From Campylobacteraceae bacterium (GTDB lineage: Bacteria > Campylobacterota > Campylobacteria > Campylobacterales > Sulfurovaceae): a DNA stretch of 5,991 nucleotides. A program made the translations under genes and the position numbers. This document shows positions 1 to 5,991 of the stretch, in pieces (position 1 is the first letter of the stretch; every line of letters starts with the position of its first letter). The stretch is from the NCBI GenBank assembly GCA_027063325.1, contig JAMOSA010000277.1, positions 1 to 5,991 of the forward strand, written 5' to 3'. The notes below the pieces were generated by a model. That model ran no database searches and was not told where the DNA came from. It worked only from the letters and a program-made list of their open reading frames with translations.

Positions 1-3000
1 GTTTTTGTGATATTTCCCCTATTGTCTGATTATACTCAGATACCTTTTTACGATATATCCGTAACTCATTTTCAATATCATCTATACTCTTATTGCTCAT
101 ATTAAGTCTGTTTTGTATCTCTGACAACTCTTTTTTATACTCTTTGAGTCTGTTTTTTAGTATCGATCTCTCTTTGTCCAATCCGTCAAATCTGCTCTTT
201 AGCTTGATATACTCATCTTTTGGTATATCAAGCTCTTTTACTCTGTCCAAAGAGAGTTTACTGCCATTTAGTTTTTTGGACAAAGAGTCTCTTTCTTCTT
301 TTATACTCTTTTTTAGTTTTTCTATCTGCTTTGAGAGTTCAGCTCTTTTGGTTGAGAGTATCTGCTTCTTCTCTCTTGCTTTTTGAAGTTTTTTCTGTTC
401 AATCTCTACTCTTTTTTCCAGTATCTCTTTACTTTTATTTAAAAAGTTTTCATACTCATTGCAATCTCTATCCCCAAAAATTGCCAATTTTCTTTTGTGT
501 AGATTATCTATTTCTATCTCTATTGTATTTATATTTTTAAGTATCTTTTGAAATTGTTCATTTTTGATTTTGATTGAATTATTTAGTAACTCTTTTTCAC
601 CCTCTTTTTTGGATATTTCATTACTCAAATCTTCTATCTTTGACAATGCCAATTCATAATCTCTATACTGTTTTTTTAGATTTAAAAATGGTTCTATGTC
701 ACTCTCACCACTCCATTTTATATGATATATTTGTGCAAACTTATCCAATTTTTGCACCAACTCTTCTCTGTGAGACTGCTCTCTGTTGATTTTATCATCA
801 ATTTGCGATAATTGCTCTTTGAGAGAGTTTATACGGCTCTTTGCAATACCCATTTTTGTCTTTTTACTCTCCTGCTCCAACTTATATCTATTTAGTATAT
901 CTTTTAATCTATTATACTCTTTGTTTAACTCTTCTGCTCCATCTATCATACTCTTGATTCTGGTTATATTACTGTTTATATCTTCTAGTTTTTGCTTGAG
1001 TGCTGTTCCACTGAGTTCAACATACTCCTCTGGTATCTCAAACAAATATGCTTTTATCTGCTTCTTGATAGCTTCTAATTCCAACTCCTTTTGCTCTAAC
1101 TGTTTAGTAAGCATCTGTATAGTTTGAGTCAGTGATTCTACATTTGCATCATGTCTGCTTTTTGTTTTTAGCATCTCTTCAAGCTCTTGAGATACATCTT
1201 TTAACTCTTTTTCTGTTTTGCTTACTTTTCGTGTAAAACTTCTGCTACCCCATGGATGAGTCAAACTACCACAAAGTGGACATGGTGTCCCTTCTTGAAG
1301 CTCTTTTCTTCTCTCATCCAGACTCATAGCTGTTCTTTCTGTATTTAACCTATCCTCTATAGATGCTTTAAGCTGTTGCTGTTTTTGCAAAACAATATTC
1401 ATCAGCTTCAAAGCTCCTCTCTCTTGCTCTATACTCTCACTCTTTTTGAGTATCTCATTATTAATTACATTTTTCTCTCTTGATAGTCTATCTCTGTTTT
1501 CATACAAATGTTGCAGTTTACCCAATATACTGTTTTGGTGTTGCAACTCTTCATACTCTTTTTGAATATCAGACAGATCTCTGTCTCCTATAATCTCTTT
1601 GATATGTATCTGCAGATCTTGTAATTTATTTACAAACTCATTGATCTTTGCCTGATTACTATCAACCTCTTCGAGTATAACCCTAGCATCTTTTTTCTCT
1701 TTCTCTATACTCTTTTCTATTTTGCTTCTCTCTTGATAGAGTAGTTTTATCTCCTCATCAACTCTTCCTAATTCATCTATTGTACTTATAATATGTCCCA
1801 TATCTTTACTTATTCTCTTGAGATGGGCACTTTTTTGGAGTAGCTTCAACTCTTTGTCATGCTCTTTGTGTATCTTGGACAAACTCTGATGCAACTTATC
1901 AAGCTTGTTTTTATACTCTTCTATCTCACTTTGTAACTCTTTTGCACTCTTTTTATGTTGAGATAGTATATTCTGTTTTTCATCTATGAGTGTATCTATC
2001 TTTCTGGCAGATTTTAGAGCTTCTCTCTTTTGAGACTCATTTTGACGAAACTTTTCATACTCCTCTTTTGTACTCTCATATGACTTCTCAATATCTGCTA
2101 ACTCTACATTTAATACATCAATATCTTTTGTAATACTATCTATTTGTTGGAGGGTTTGTGATAACTCCATCTCCTGTTTTTCTATATTTTTTAACTCTAT
2201 CAATATCTTTTGGGCATCTTCCCATTGAGATACAATATTTTGTTCTTTTATACCATTTTTTATCTTCTTTTCTATATTTTTAAACTCTTCTTCTGATTCT
2301 TTTATTTTTACTGTTAGCTTGTCTCTATTTTGGTACAATTGCTTTAATTCAACCTGCTTGGAGTATTCAGCCTCTTCTTGTTTTAATAACTTTTTGAGTT
2401 GCTTCAATCTGTTTTCAAGCATATCTCTTTGCTCTTTTGGCAAAGGTTCAACACCCTTTAGCTTCTCTTTTATATGATTTACTCTCTCTTTGTACTCTTT
2501 TTCATATTTGTGAGCCTCAATACCTATTTTTCTATATATTTCAGAACCTGTCATTCTCTCTAAAATGGCTGATTTTTCATTCTCTTTTGCTTTTAAAAAT
2601 GCTGTAAAATTTCCCTGTGCCAACAATACAGAGCGTGTAAATCTATCAAAATCCAGCCCTGAGACCTCCTCTACTGCTCTCTCCCAATTTGATATTTTGG
2701 CAGTCTCTATAACTTGACCATTTACCTCTTCAAGGAGTATAACCGGATTTTGCAAATTACCATTTGGAGATTTTCTAGCTCTATGCTGTGACCATCTACT
2801 AATATAGTGTCTATTATCTTTTCCTTTGAACTCTATCTCAGCAAAACACTCTCCAGTATGTTTACTCATCAACTCATTTTCACCAGAAGTTACTCTGCCA
2901 TGTCTTGGGGTTTTACCATACAAAGCCAAAGTTATAGCATCAAGTATTGTACTCTTACCAGCTCCTGTTGGACCTGTAATAGCAAATATACCACTTTGTT

Positions 3001-3082
3001 TAAACTCTTTACTTCTAAAATCTATCTCCCATTCACCTCTTAGTGAATTTATATTCTTAAACCTTATTCTTTCAATCTTCAT
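1..3082 (-). CDS. sbcC: SbcC, ATPase subunit of the SbcCD nuclease (C-terminus beyond the window)
   Basis: SbcC is the Rad50-type ABC/SMC-like ATPase that pairs with SbcD to process DNA hairpins, cruciforms and blocked DNA ends in the cytoplasm. The reading frame is open for 1027 codons from the ATG at 3082-3080 to the left edge, with no stop. Residues 1-45 begin MKIERIRFKNINSLRG and hold the Walker A motif GPTGAGKST (37-45). The Q-loop lies in LLAQGNFTAFL, with Q156. From about residue 190 the protein is Lys/Glu/Leu-rich coiled coil. The zinc hook is GTPCPLCGS, with Cys601 and Cys604 (about 1271-1282), followed by THP as in the E. coli protein. The last 423 residues seen are still returning coil. 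The ABC signature, Walker B and C-terminal lobe must therefore lie outside the window. The start is fixed by GCGGAG seven bases upstream and by the overlap with sbcD, which suggests translational coupling. The family assignment is secure; only whether the 3' end is intact is unknown. Confidence 0.97.
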   Translation of the reverse strand, partial: MKIERIRFKNINSLRGEWEIDFRSKEFKQSGIFAITGPTGAGKSTILDAITLALYGKTPRHGRVTSGENELMSKHTGECFAEIEFKGKDNRHYISRWSQHRARKSPNGNLQNPVILLEEVNGQVIETAKISNWERAVEEVSGLDFDRFTRSVLLAQGNFTAFLKAKENEKSAILERMTGSEIYRKIGIEAHKYEKEYKERVNHIKEKLKGVEPLPKEQRDMLENRLKQLKKLLKQEEAEYSKQVELKQLYQNRDKLTVKIKESEEEFKNIEKKIKNGIKEQNIVSQWEDAQKILIELKNIEKQEMELSQTLQQIDSITKDIDVLNVELADIEKSYESTKEEYEKFRQNESQKREALKSARKIDTLIDEKQNILSQHKKSAKELQSEIEEYKNKLDKLHQSLSKIHKEHDKELKLLQKSAHLKRISKDMGHIISTIDELGRVDEEIKLLYQERSKIEKSIEKEKKDARVILEEVDSNQAKINEFVNKLQDLQIHIKEIIGDRDLSDIQKEYEELQHQNSILGKLQHLYENRDRLSREKNVINNEILKKSESIEQERGALKLMNIVLQKQQQLKASIEDRLNTERTAMSLDERRKELQEGTPCPLCGSLTHPWGSRSFTRKVSKTEKELKDVSQELEEMLKTKSRHDANVESLTQTIQMLTKQLEQKELELEAIKKQIKAYLFEIPEEYVELSGTALKQKLEDINSNITRIKSMIDGAEELNKEYNRLKDILNRYKLEQESKKTKMGIAKSRINSLKEQLSQIDDKINREQSHREELVQKLDKFAQIYHIKWSGESDIEPFLNLKKQYRDYELALSKIEDLSNEISKKEGEKELLNNSIKIKNEQFQKILKNINTIEIEIDNLHKRKLAIFGDRDCNEYENFLNKSKEILEKRVEIEQKKLQKAREKKQILSTKRAELSKQIEKLKKSIKEERDSLSKKLNGSKLSLDRVKELDIPKDEYIKLKSRFDGLDKERSILKNRLKEYKKELSEIQNRLNMSNKSIDDIENELRIYRKKVSEYNQTIGEISQK

Positions 3083-4388
3083 TGGTTATCTCCGCACTCT
3101 GTTCAACTTTGGCAAAAGCTTTTAACAGTTTATCTCTATCACTTTTATCAAGACTCTTCTCTTGCTCCAATCTTTTGTTGAAAACCATCTTTGGTGTAAT
3201 CTGTTCAAGAGAGTATATATCAATATCACTCTCACTTAAACCACTATCATCTATCTTCTTTTTTTCTGTAATGGTTCGTATAATCTTTATATCTTGGATA
3301 TTTTGGGAAAGTTTTGCTATCTCTTCACTAATACTTTGCAATCCAGATGGCAATACTCTCAACTCTACCCACTCAGGAGTAACAGATGATGTTGCCTTTA
3401 GAGTCTTGAAAATTTTTTTTATCTCATCTATCGTACCGCTTATTGTATGAAGTTTTCTCCATACAGGTACCTCTATAGGATTAATAGCCAATCTATGAGG
3501 GGTTACATTCACATCCAAAACATATCTTGGAGTTTTTGCTTCATCAAATGACAAAGCAATAGGTGTACCACTATAACATATATTTTTCATCTGCATCTTT
3601 TTATGAAAATGTCCCAGTGCTATATAGTCAAACGGAGGAAAAAGAGACTTATCAAAAGCTTCAAGAGTACCTATATATATATCACGCATAGCTTCACTTA
3701 TATCATCTTTTGGAAGTTTAACTACACTCATATGTCCCATAGCTATAATACTCATATCTTTTAGAGTATCATGTGAAGTTATCATACACTCTATCATCAC
3801 ATCATCAAACTCCACATCATCACCATGGTATCCATCTGAGTATCTTTTGATATAACTCTCTTTTACTATTTCACACTCTTGATACAACTCTTGATAGTGT
3901 TTTGCAATTGCTTGTTGTAGAGCTTTGCTTCTATCTTGGGTATCTGATGAACTACCAGATAATCTAATATCACTCTCTCTTATATATGGGACAGCAGCTA
4001 TAACACCAACAGCAACCCCTTTTCTGTTTTTGATCAAAATAATTTCATCATCAAACTCATCTATAGAGCTAACTATATGTATATTTATATATTTTAATAA
4101 TTTCTTTTGCTCATCCAGTACTGCTACTGAATCATGATTACCACCTATTATTATTATGTTTGGACAACCACTTTTTGATGCTTCTACCAAAAAATCATTA
4201 TATAGTTTTCTGGCATAACTTGGTGGAGTAGCTGTATCAAATATATCTCCACTTACAAGAAGGGCATCTATCTCTTTGCGAGAGATAATCTCAAGTAGCC
4301 ATTGCAAAAAGAGTTTATGCTCAACTTCTCTACTCTCTCCCATAAATCTTTGTCCCAGATGCCAATCTGATGTATGGATAATTCTCAT
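3072..4388 (-). CDS. sbcD: SbcD, Mre11-type nuclease subunit of SbcCD
   Basis: This complete 438-residue protein is the metallophosphoesterase subunit of SbcCD. In characterised homologues it is a Mn-dependent double-strand exonuclease and single-strand endonuclease, gated by SbcC ATP hydrolysis. All phosphoesterase motifs are visible: SDWHLG (Asp8, His10), SGDIFD (Asp48), GGNHDS (Asn84, His85), MGHM (His219) and LGHFH (His260, His262). The segments DIYIGTLEAF and SGTPIALSFDE are also typical of the E. coli-type SbcD. The capping and SbcC-binding region follows, ending with VFNKRLEQE near residues 405-413. The protein is longer than E. coli SbcD (about 400 residues, from memory). Most of the excess is an acidic stretch around residues 175-212, just before MGHM. 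The ATG at 4388 gives the canonical MRIIHTSDWH start and has GGAG eight bases upstream. The stop codon overlaps the start of sbcC by 11 bases, so the two form an operon with sbcD first. No catalytic residue is missing. Confidence 0.98.
   Translation of the reverse strand: MRIIHTSDWHLGQRFMGESREVEHKLFLQWLLEIISRKEIDALLVSGDIFDTATPPSYARKLYNDFLVEASKSGCPNIIIIGGNHDSVAVLDEQKKLLKYINIHIVSSIDEFDDEIILIKNRKGVAVGVIAAVPYIRESDIRLSGSSSDTQDRSKALQQAIAKHYQELYQECEIVKESYIKRYSDGYHGDDVEFDDVMIECMITSHDTLKDMSIIAMGHMSVVKLPKDDISEAMRDIYIGTLEAFDKSLFPPFDYIALGHFHKKMQMKNICYSGTPIALSFDEAKTPRYVLDVNVTPHRLAINPIEVPVWRKLHTISGTIDEIKKIFKTLKATSSVTPEWVELRVLPSGLQSISEEIAKLSQNIQDIKIIRTITEKKKIDDSGLSESDIDIYSLEQITPKMVFNKRLEQEKSLDKSDRDKLLKAFAKVEQSAEITNED
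3090..3095 (-). promoter_or_regulatory. Ribosome binding site of sbcC, inside the end of sbcD
   Basis: GCGGAG on the minus strand lies seven bases before the sbcC ATG (3082-3080) and within the last codons of sbcD. The ribosome finishing sbcD would be at the sbcC start, which fits coupled translation of the two subunits. Confidence 0.75.
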
Positions 4389-4396
4389 ATATACTA

Positions 4397-4400
4397 CTCC
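4397..4400 (-). promoter_or_regulatory. Ribosome binding site of sbcD
   Basis: GGAG on the minus strand lies eight bases upstream of the ATG at 4388-4386. It confirms the start that yields the canonical MRIIHTSDWH N-terminus. Confidence 0.75.
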
Positions 4401-4430
4401 AACTCTTTGAGTATTTTTTATTAATTACTA

Positions 4431-4459
4431 ATTATACCCTGTATTATTGATAATGAAAG
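4431..4459 (-). promoter_or_regulatory. Probable sbcDC promoter
   Basis: On the minus strand a perfect TATAAT occupies 4436-4431, directly preceded by GGG. The hexamer 17 bases further upstream, CTTTCA (4459-4454), matches TTGACA at only three positions, so the -10 box carries the call. Transcription would begin near 4424, about 36 bases before the sbcD ATG, and both sbcD and sbcC would be read from it. A second TATAAT at 4470-4465 could act as an alternative or additional -10. Confidence 0.65.
4443..4454. repeat. Short AT-only palindrome in the sbcDC promoter spacer
   Basis: ATTAT-TG-ATAAT is a perfect five-base inverted repeat around two bases, placed between the possible -35 and -10 of the sbcDC promoter. 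It resembles half of a Fur-type GATAAT/ATTATC box but lacks the full 7-1-7 pattern. A regulator site is possible, but chance occurrence in this base composition is at least as likely. Confidence 0.25.
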
Positions 4460-4464
4460 CAGTA

Positions 4465-4495
4465 ATTATATACAATTGAAATTATTAATATTCAA
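4465..4495 (-). promoter_or_regulatory. Possible second sbcDC promoter
   Basis: A second minus-strand TATAAT (4470-4465) has a TTGAAT hexamer (4495-4490) upstream, four of six matches to TTGACA, at a long 19-base spacing. If used, the leader would be about 70 bases. Its upstream part lies close to the rightward aspS promoter, so the two polymerases could interfere. In such AT-rich DNA a TATAAT can arise by chance, so this is tentative. Confidence 0.3.
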
Positions 4496-4502
4496 AAAGC
4501 CC

Positions 4503-4516
4503 TTTTTAGGTATAAT
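4503..4516 (+). promoter_or_regulatory. aspS promoter, -10 box TATAAT with upstream T tract
   Basis: A perfect TATAAT lies at 4511-4516, preceded by a run of five T (4503-4507) and AGG. There is no good -35 hexamer at the usual distance: 4488-4493 reads ATATTC. T-rich sequence in place of a -35 is known for the housekeeping sigma factor promoters of Campylobacter and relatives. Transcription would start near 4522-4524, giving a leader of only about 24 bases before the GTG, with no room for a riboswitch or T-box. The call comes from motif and position; the start site is inferred. Confidence 0.8.
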
Positions 4517-4536
4517 CACGCCAAATTTCATACTTC

Positions 4537-4541
4537 AGGAA
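4537..4541 (+). promoter_or_regulatory. Ribosome binding site deciding the aspS GTG start
   Basis: AGGAA ends five bases before the GTG at 4547-4549. It supports this start over a second GTG at 4542, which is out of frame, and over any downstream ATG, the first of which (codon 109) would remove the whole anticodon-binding domain. Confidence 0.8.
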
Positions 4542-4546
4542 GTGCA

Positions 4547-5991
4547 GTGAGAACACATTATTGTGCAGATATAAACGAATCATTAATAGGACAAAGAGTT
4601 ACAGTTGCAGGTTGGGTAAACAGCCGTAGAGATCATGGAGGGGTAATATTTATAGACCTTCGAGACAAAGATGAAGTAGTACAGCTTGTATGTGATCCAG
4701 CTGACAGTATAGAGGCTCACAAAGTAGCTGAGAATATTAGAGATCAATTTGTAATAGTGGCTACTGGTAAAGTAAGAGCCAGGGGTGAAGGGTTGGAAAA
4801 TCCAAATCTCAAAACAGGAAAGATAGAGATAGTAGTAGATGAAATTACTATAGAAAATACATCTAAACCAATGCCATTTGAGCTTGGAGATACAAAAGTA
4901 AATGAGGAGATAAGACTCAAATACAGATATTTAGATCTTCGTACACAAAAAATGTTTAATATTTTTAAACTTCGCTCAACTGCAGCAATTGCTGCTAGAA
5001 ACTCTCTTGATGAGCAGGGATTTTTAGAGGTAGAGACACCGGTTTTGACAAAATCTACGCCAGAGGGTGCAAGAGACTATTTGGTTCCAAGTAGAGTTTG
5101 GGAAGGTGAATTTTATGCCCTTCCTCAATCTCCACAGCTATTTAAACAATTGTTAATGGTAGGTGGATTTGACAGATATTTTCAGATAGCAAAGTGCTTT
5201 AGAGATGAAGATCTAAGAGCAGACAGACAGCCAGAATTTACACAAATAGATGTAGAGATGAGCTTTTGCAATCAAGAAGATGTCATAAATGTAGCTGAAA
5301 AACTTCTCAAAGATATATTTACAGCTTGTGGAAAGGGAGATAAAATACCTCAAAAATTCCCTAGAATGAGATATGATGAAGCAATGGAGAAGTATGGTAG
5401 CGATAAGCCAGACTTGAGATTTGGTTTGGAGATGGTAGATGTGATAGATATATTTGAAAGATGTAACAATGAGATATTTAGCAGTATCGCCTCAGCTCCA
5501 AAAAGAAATAGAATCAAAGCCCTAAAGGTACCAAATGGTGATAATATCTTTAGTAAAAGACAGATGAAAGGCTTTGAGGATTATGTACGCAAATTCGGAG
5601 CTCAAGGGCTTGGATACTTCCAGATGAAAGAAGAGGGTCTAAAAGGTCCTTTGACCAAATTCTTTGAACCATCAGATTTAGAAGCAATTATACAAAGATG
5701 TGAACTAAAAGTTGGTGATGTAGTATTCTTTGGTGCTGGTGAGAAAAAAGTGGTATTAGACTATATGGGTAGATTTAGACTCTATTTAGCTGAACTTATG
5801 GATATAATTCCTCAAGATGCATTTGAATTTGTATGGATAGTTGATTTCCCTATGTTTGAGGTAGAAGATGGCAAAGTAAAAGCCCTACATCATCCATTTA
5901 CTATGCCAAAACTTTCAGACAAGGGAACACTCGATTTTGAAGATGTAGAAGAGATAGAATCAATAGCTTATGATATTGTACTAAATGGTAC
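4547..5991 (+). CDS. aspS: Aspartyl-tRNA synthetase, predicted non-discriminating (3' end beyond the window)
   Basis: This class IIb aminoacyl-tRNA synthetase charges tRNA(Asp) with aspartate in the cytoplasm. The window holds 481 full codons of a family usually near 585-590 residues. Residues 1-105 are the OB-fold anticodon-binding domain, with GWVNSRRDHGGVIFIDLRD at 22-40. Motif 1 surrounds GFLEVETPVLTKSTPEGARD (158-177). QSPQLFKQLLM (194-204) and motif 2, FRDEDLRADRQPEFTQID (218-235), form the active site. A GAD insertion domain of the bacterial type spans roughly 300-410, and the catalytic core resumes with WIVDFPMFE (430-438) and HHPFT (448-452). Motif 3 is off the right edge. The start is GTG: it gives the family N-terminus MRTHYC, follows AGGA by six bases, and the first in-frame ATG is codon 109, inside the protein. 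His30 and Gly82 match the non-discriminating bacterial AspRS pattern, so it may also charge tRNA(Asn). It is transcribed divergently from sbcDC, with no obvious functional link. Confidence 0.97.
   Translation, partial: MRTHYCADINESLIGQRVTVAGWVNSRRDHGGVIFIDLRDKDEVVQLVCDPADSIEAHKVAENIRDQFVIVATGKVRARGEGLENPNLKTGKIEIVVDEITIENTSKPMPFELGDTKVNEEIRLKYRYLDLRTQKMFNIFKLRSTAAIAARNSLDEQGFLEVETPVLTKSTPEGARDYLVPSRVWEGEFYALPQSPQLFKQLLMVGGFDRYFQIAKCFRDEDLRADRQPEFTQIDVEMSFCNQEDVINVAEKLLKDIFTACGKGDKIPQKFPRMRYDEAMEKYGSDKPDLRFGLEMVDVIDIFERCNNEIFSSIASAPKRNRIKALKVPNGDNIFSKRQMKGFEDYVRKFGAQGLGYFQMKEEGLKGPLTKFFEPSDLEAIIQRCELKVGDVVFFGAGEKKVVLDYMGRFRLYLAELMDIIPQDAFEFVWIVDFPMFEVEDGKVKALHHPFTMPKLSDKGTLDFEDVEEIESIAYDIVLNG

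Larger units (their letters stand above)
4389..4546. other. Divergent intergenic region between sbcD and aspS
   Basis: These 158 very AT-rich bases separate the two divergent start codons and carry the promoters for both directions. They also hold the direct repeat TAATTATA (4429-4436 and 4463-4470) and a short palindrome ATTAT-TG-ATAAT (4443-4454). No open reading frame, tRNA, terminator hairpin or GC-rich structured RNA is apparent. Confidence 0.85.

Noticed and set aside
93..1127. Several plus-strand reading frames of 70-113 codons rich in Leu, Ser, Phe and Ile that look like small membrane proteins
   Set aside because: They lie antisense to the continuous sbcC frame. A purine-rich Lys/Glu coding strand reads as Phe/Leu/Ser on the other strand, which imitates membrane proteins. 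They show no ribosome sites or recognisable domains.
1..3082. Frequent recurrence of ACTCTT-like words on the plus strand, suggesting a repeat family or DNA uptake sequence
   Set aside because: They correspond to AAGAGT and AAAGAG on the coding strand, that is Lys-Ser, Lys-Glu and Glu-Ser/Tyr codon pairs in coiled coil. They follow the coding strand and codon bias, with no fixed longer core or regular spacing.
2807..3450. Plus-strand reading frames opposite the sbcC start and sbcD end
   Set aside because: They are antisense to the Walker A region of sbcC and the C-terminal region of sbcD, whose family motifs are clear. No independent coding signal is seen.
3925..4137. Plus-strand reading frame of 70 codons opposite sbcD
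   Set aside because: It is antisense to conserved SbcD sequence and has no recognisable features.
1..4388. A new defence system built around an SMC-like ATPase and a nuclease
   Set aside because: All motifs match the housekeeping SbcC and SbcD, in their usual order and overlap, with no adjoining defence genes or signs of transfer in the window.
4517..4546. A T-box or other leader regulator for aspS
   Set aside because: The predicted leader is only about 24 bases, too short for a T-box or riboswitch, and no hairpin is visible.

Overview
This window looks like ordinary core chromosome from a low-GC bacterium, most likely a member of the Campylobacterota (Epsilonproteobacteria). That assignment rests on three things: the strong A+T bias with AGA arginine codons, promoters built around a TATAAT box with a T-rich tract upstream and no good -35, and an aspartyl-tRNA synthetase of the non-discriminating bacterial type that is standard in that phylum. 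No genus can be named from the sequence alone.

Layout: two transcription units diverge from a 158-base intergenic region (4389-4546). Leftward (minus strand) run sbcD (4388-3072), complete, and sbcC (from 3082 off the left edge), overlapping by 11 bases. Together they encode the SbcCD (bacterial Mre11-Rad50) nuclease. SbcD is the Mn-dependent nuclease subunit. SbcC is the ABC-type ATPase with a long coiled coil and a zinc hook. The window covers the SbcC N-terminal ATPase lobe, the outgoing coil, the hook and much of the returning coil, but not the C-terminal ATPase lobe. Rightward (plus strand) runs aspS (from a GTG at 4547 off the right edge), encoding aspartyl-tRNA synthetase without its last part (motif 3).

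The intergenic region holds one convincing TATAAT box facing aspS, one or two facing sbcD, and clear Shine-Dalgarno sequences. There are no tRNA or rRNA genes, mobile elements, CRISPR arrays or terminators, and no gene-free stretch over 300 bases. The many short plus-strand reading frames opposite sbcC and sbcD are antisense shadows of a purine-rich coding strand.

I looked for an undescribed system and did not find one. The points worth a second look are the predicted non-discriminating specificity of AspRS (Asp-tRNA(Asn) for amidation), the unusually long SbcC coil, an acidic insertion in SbcD, and a duplicated -10-like element in the divergent promoter region.
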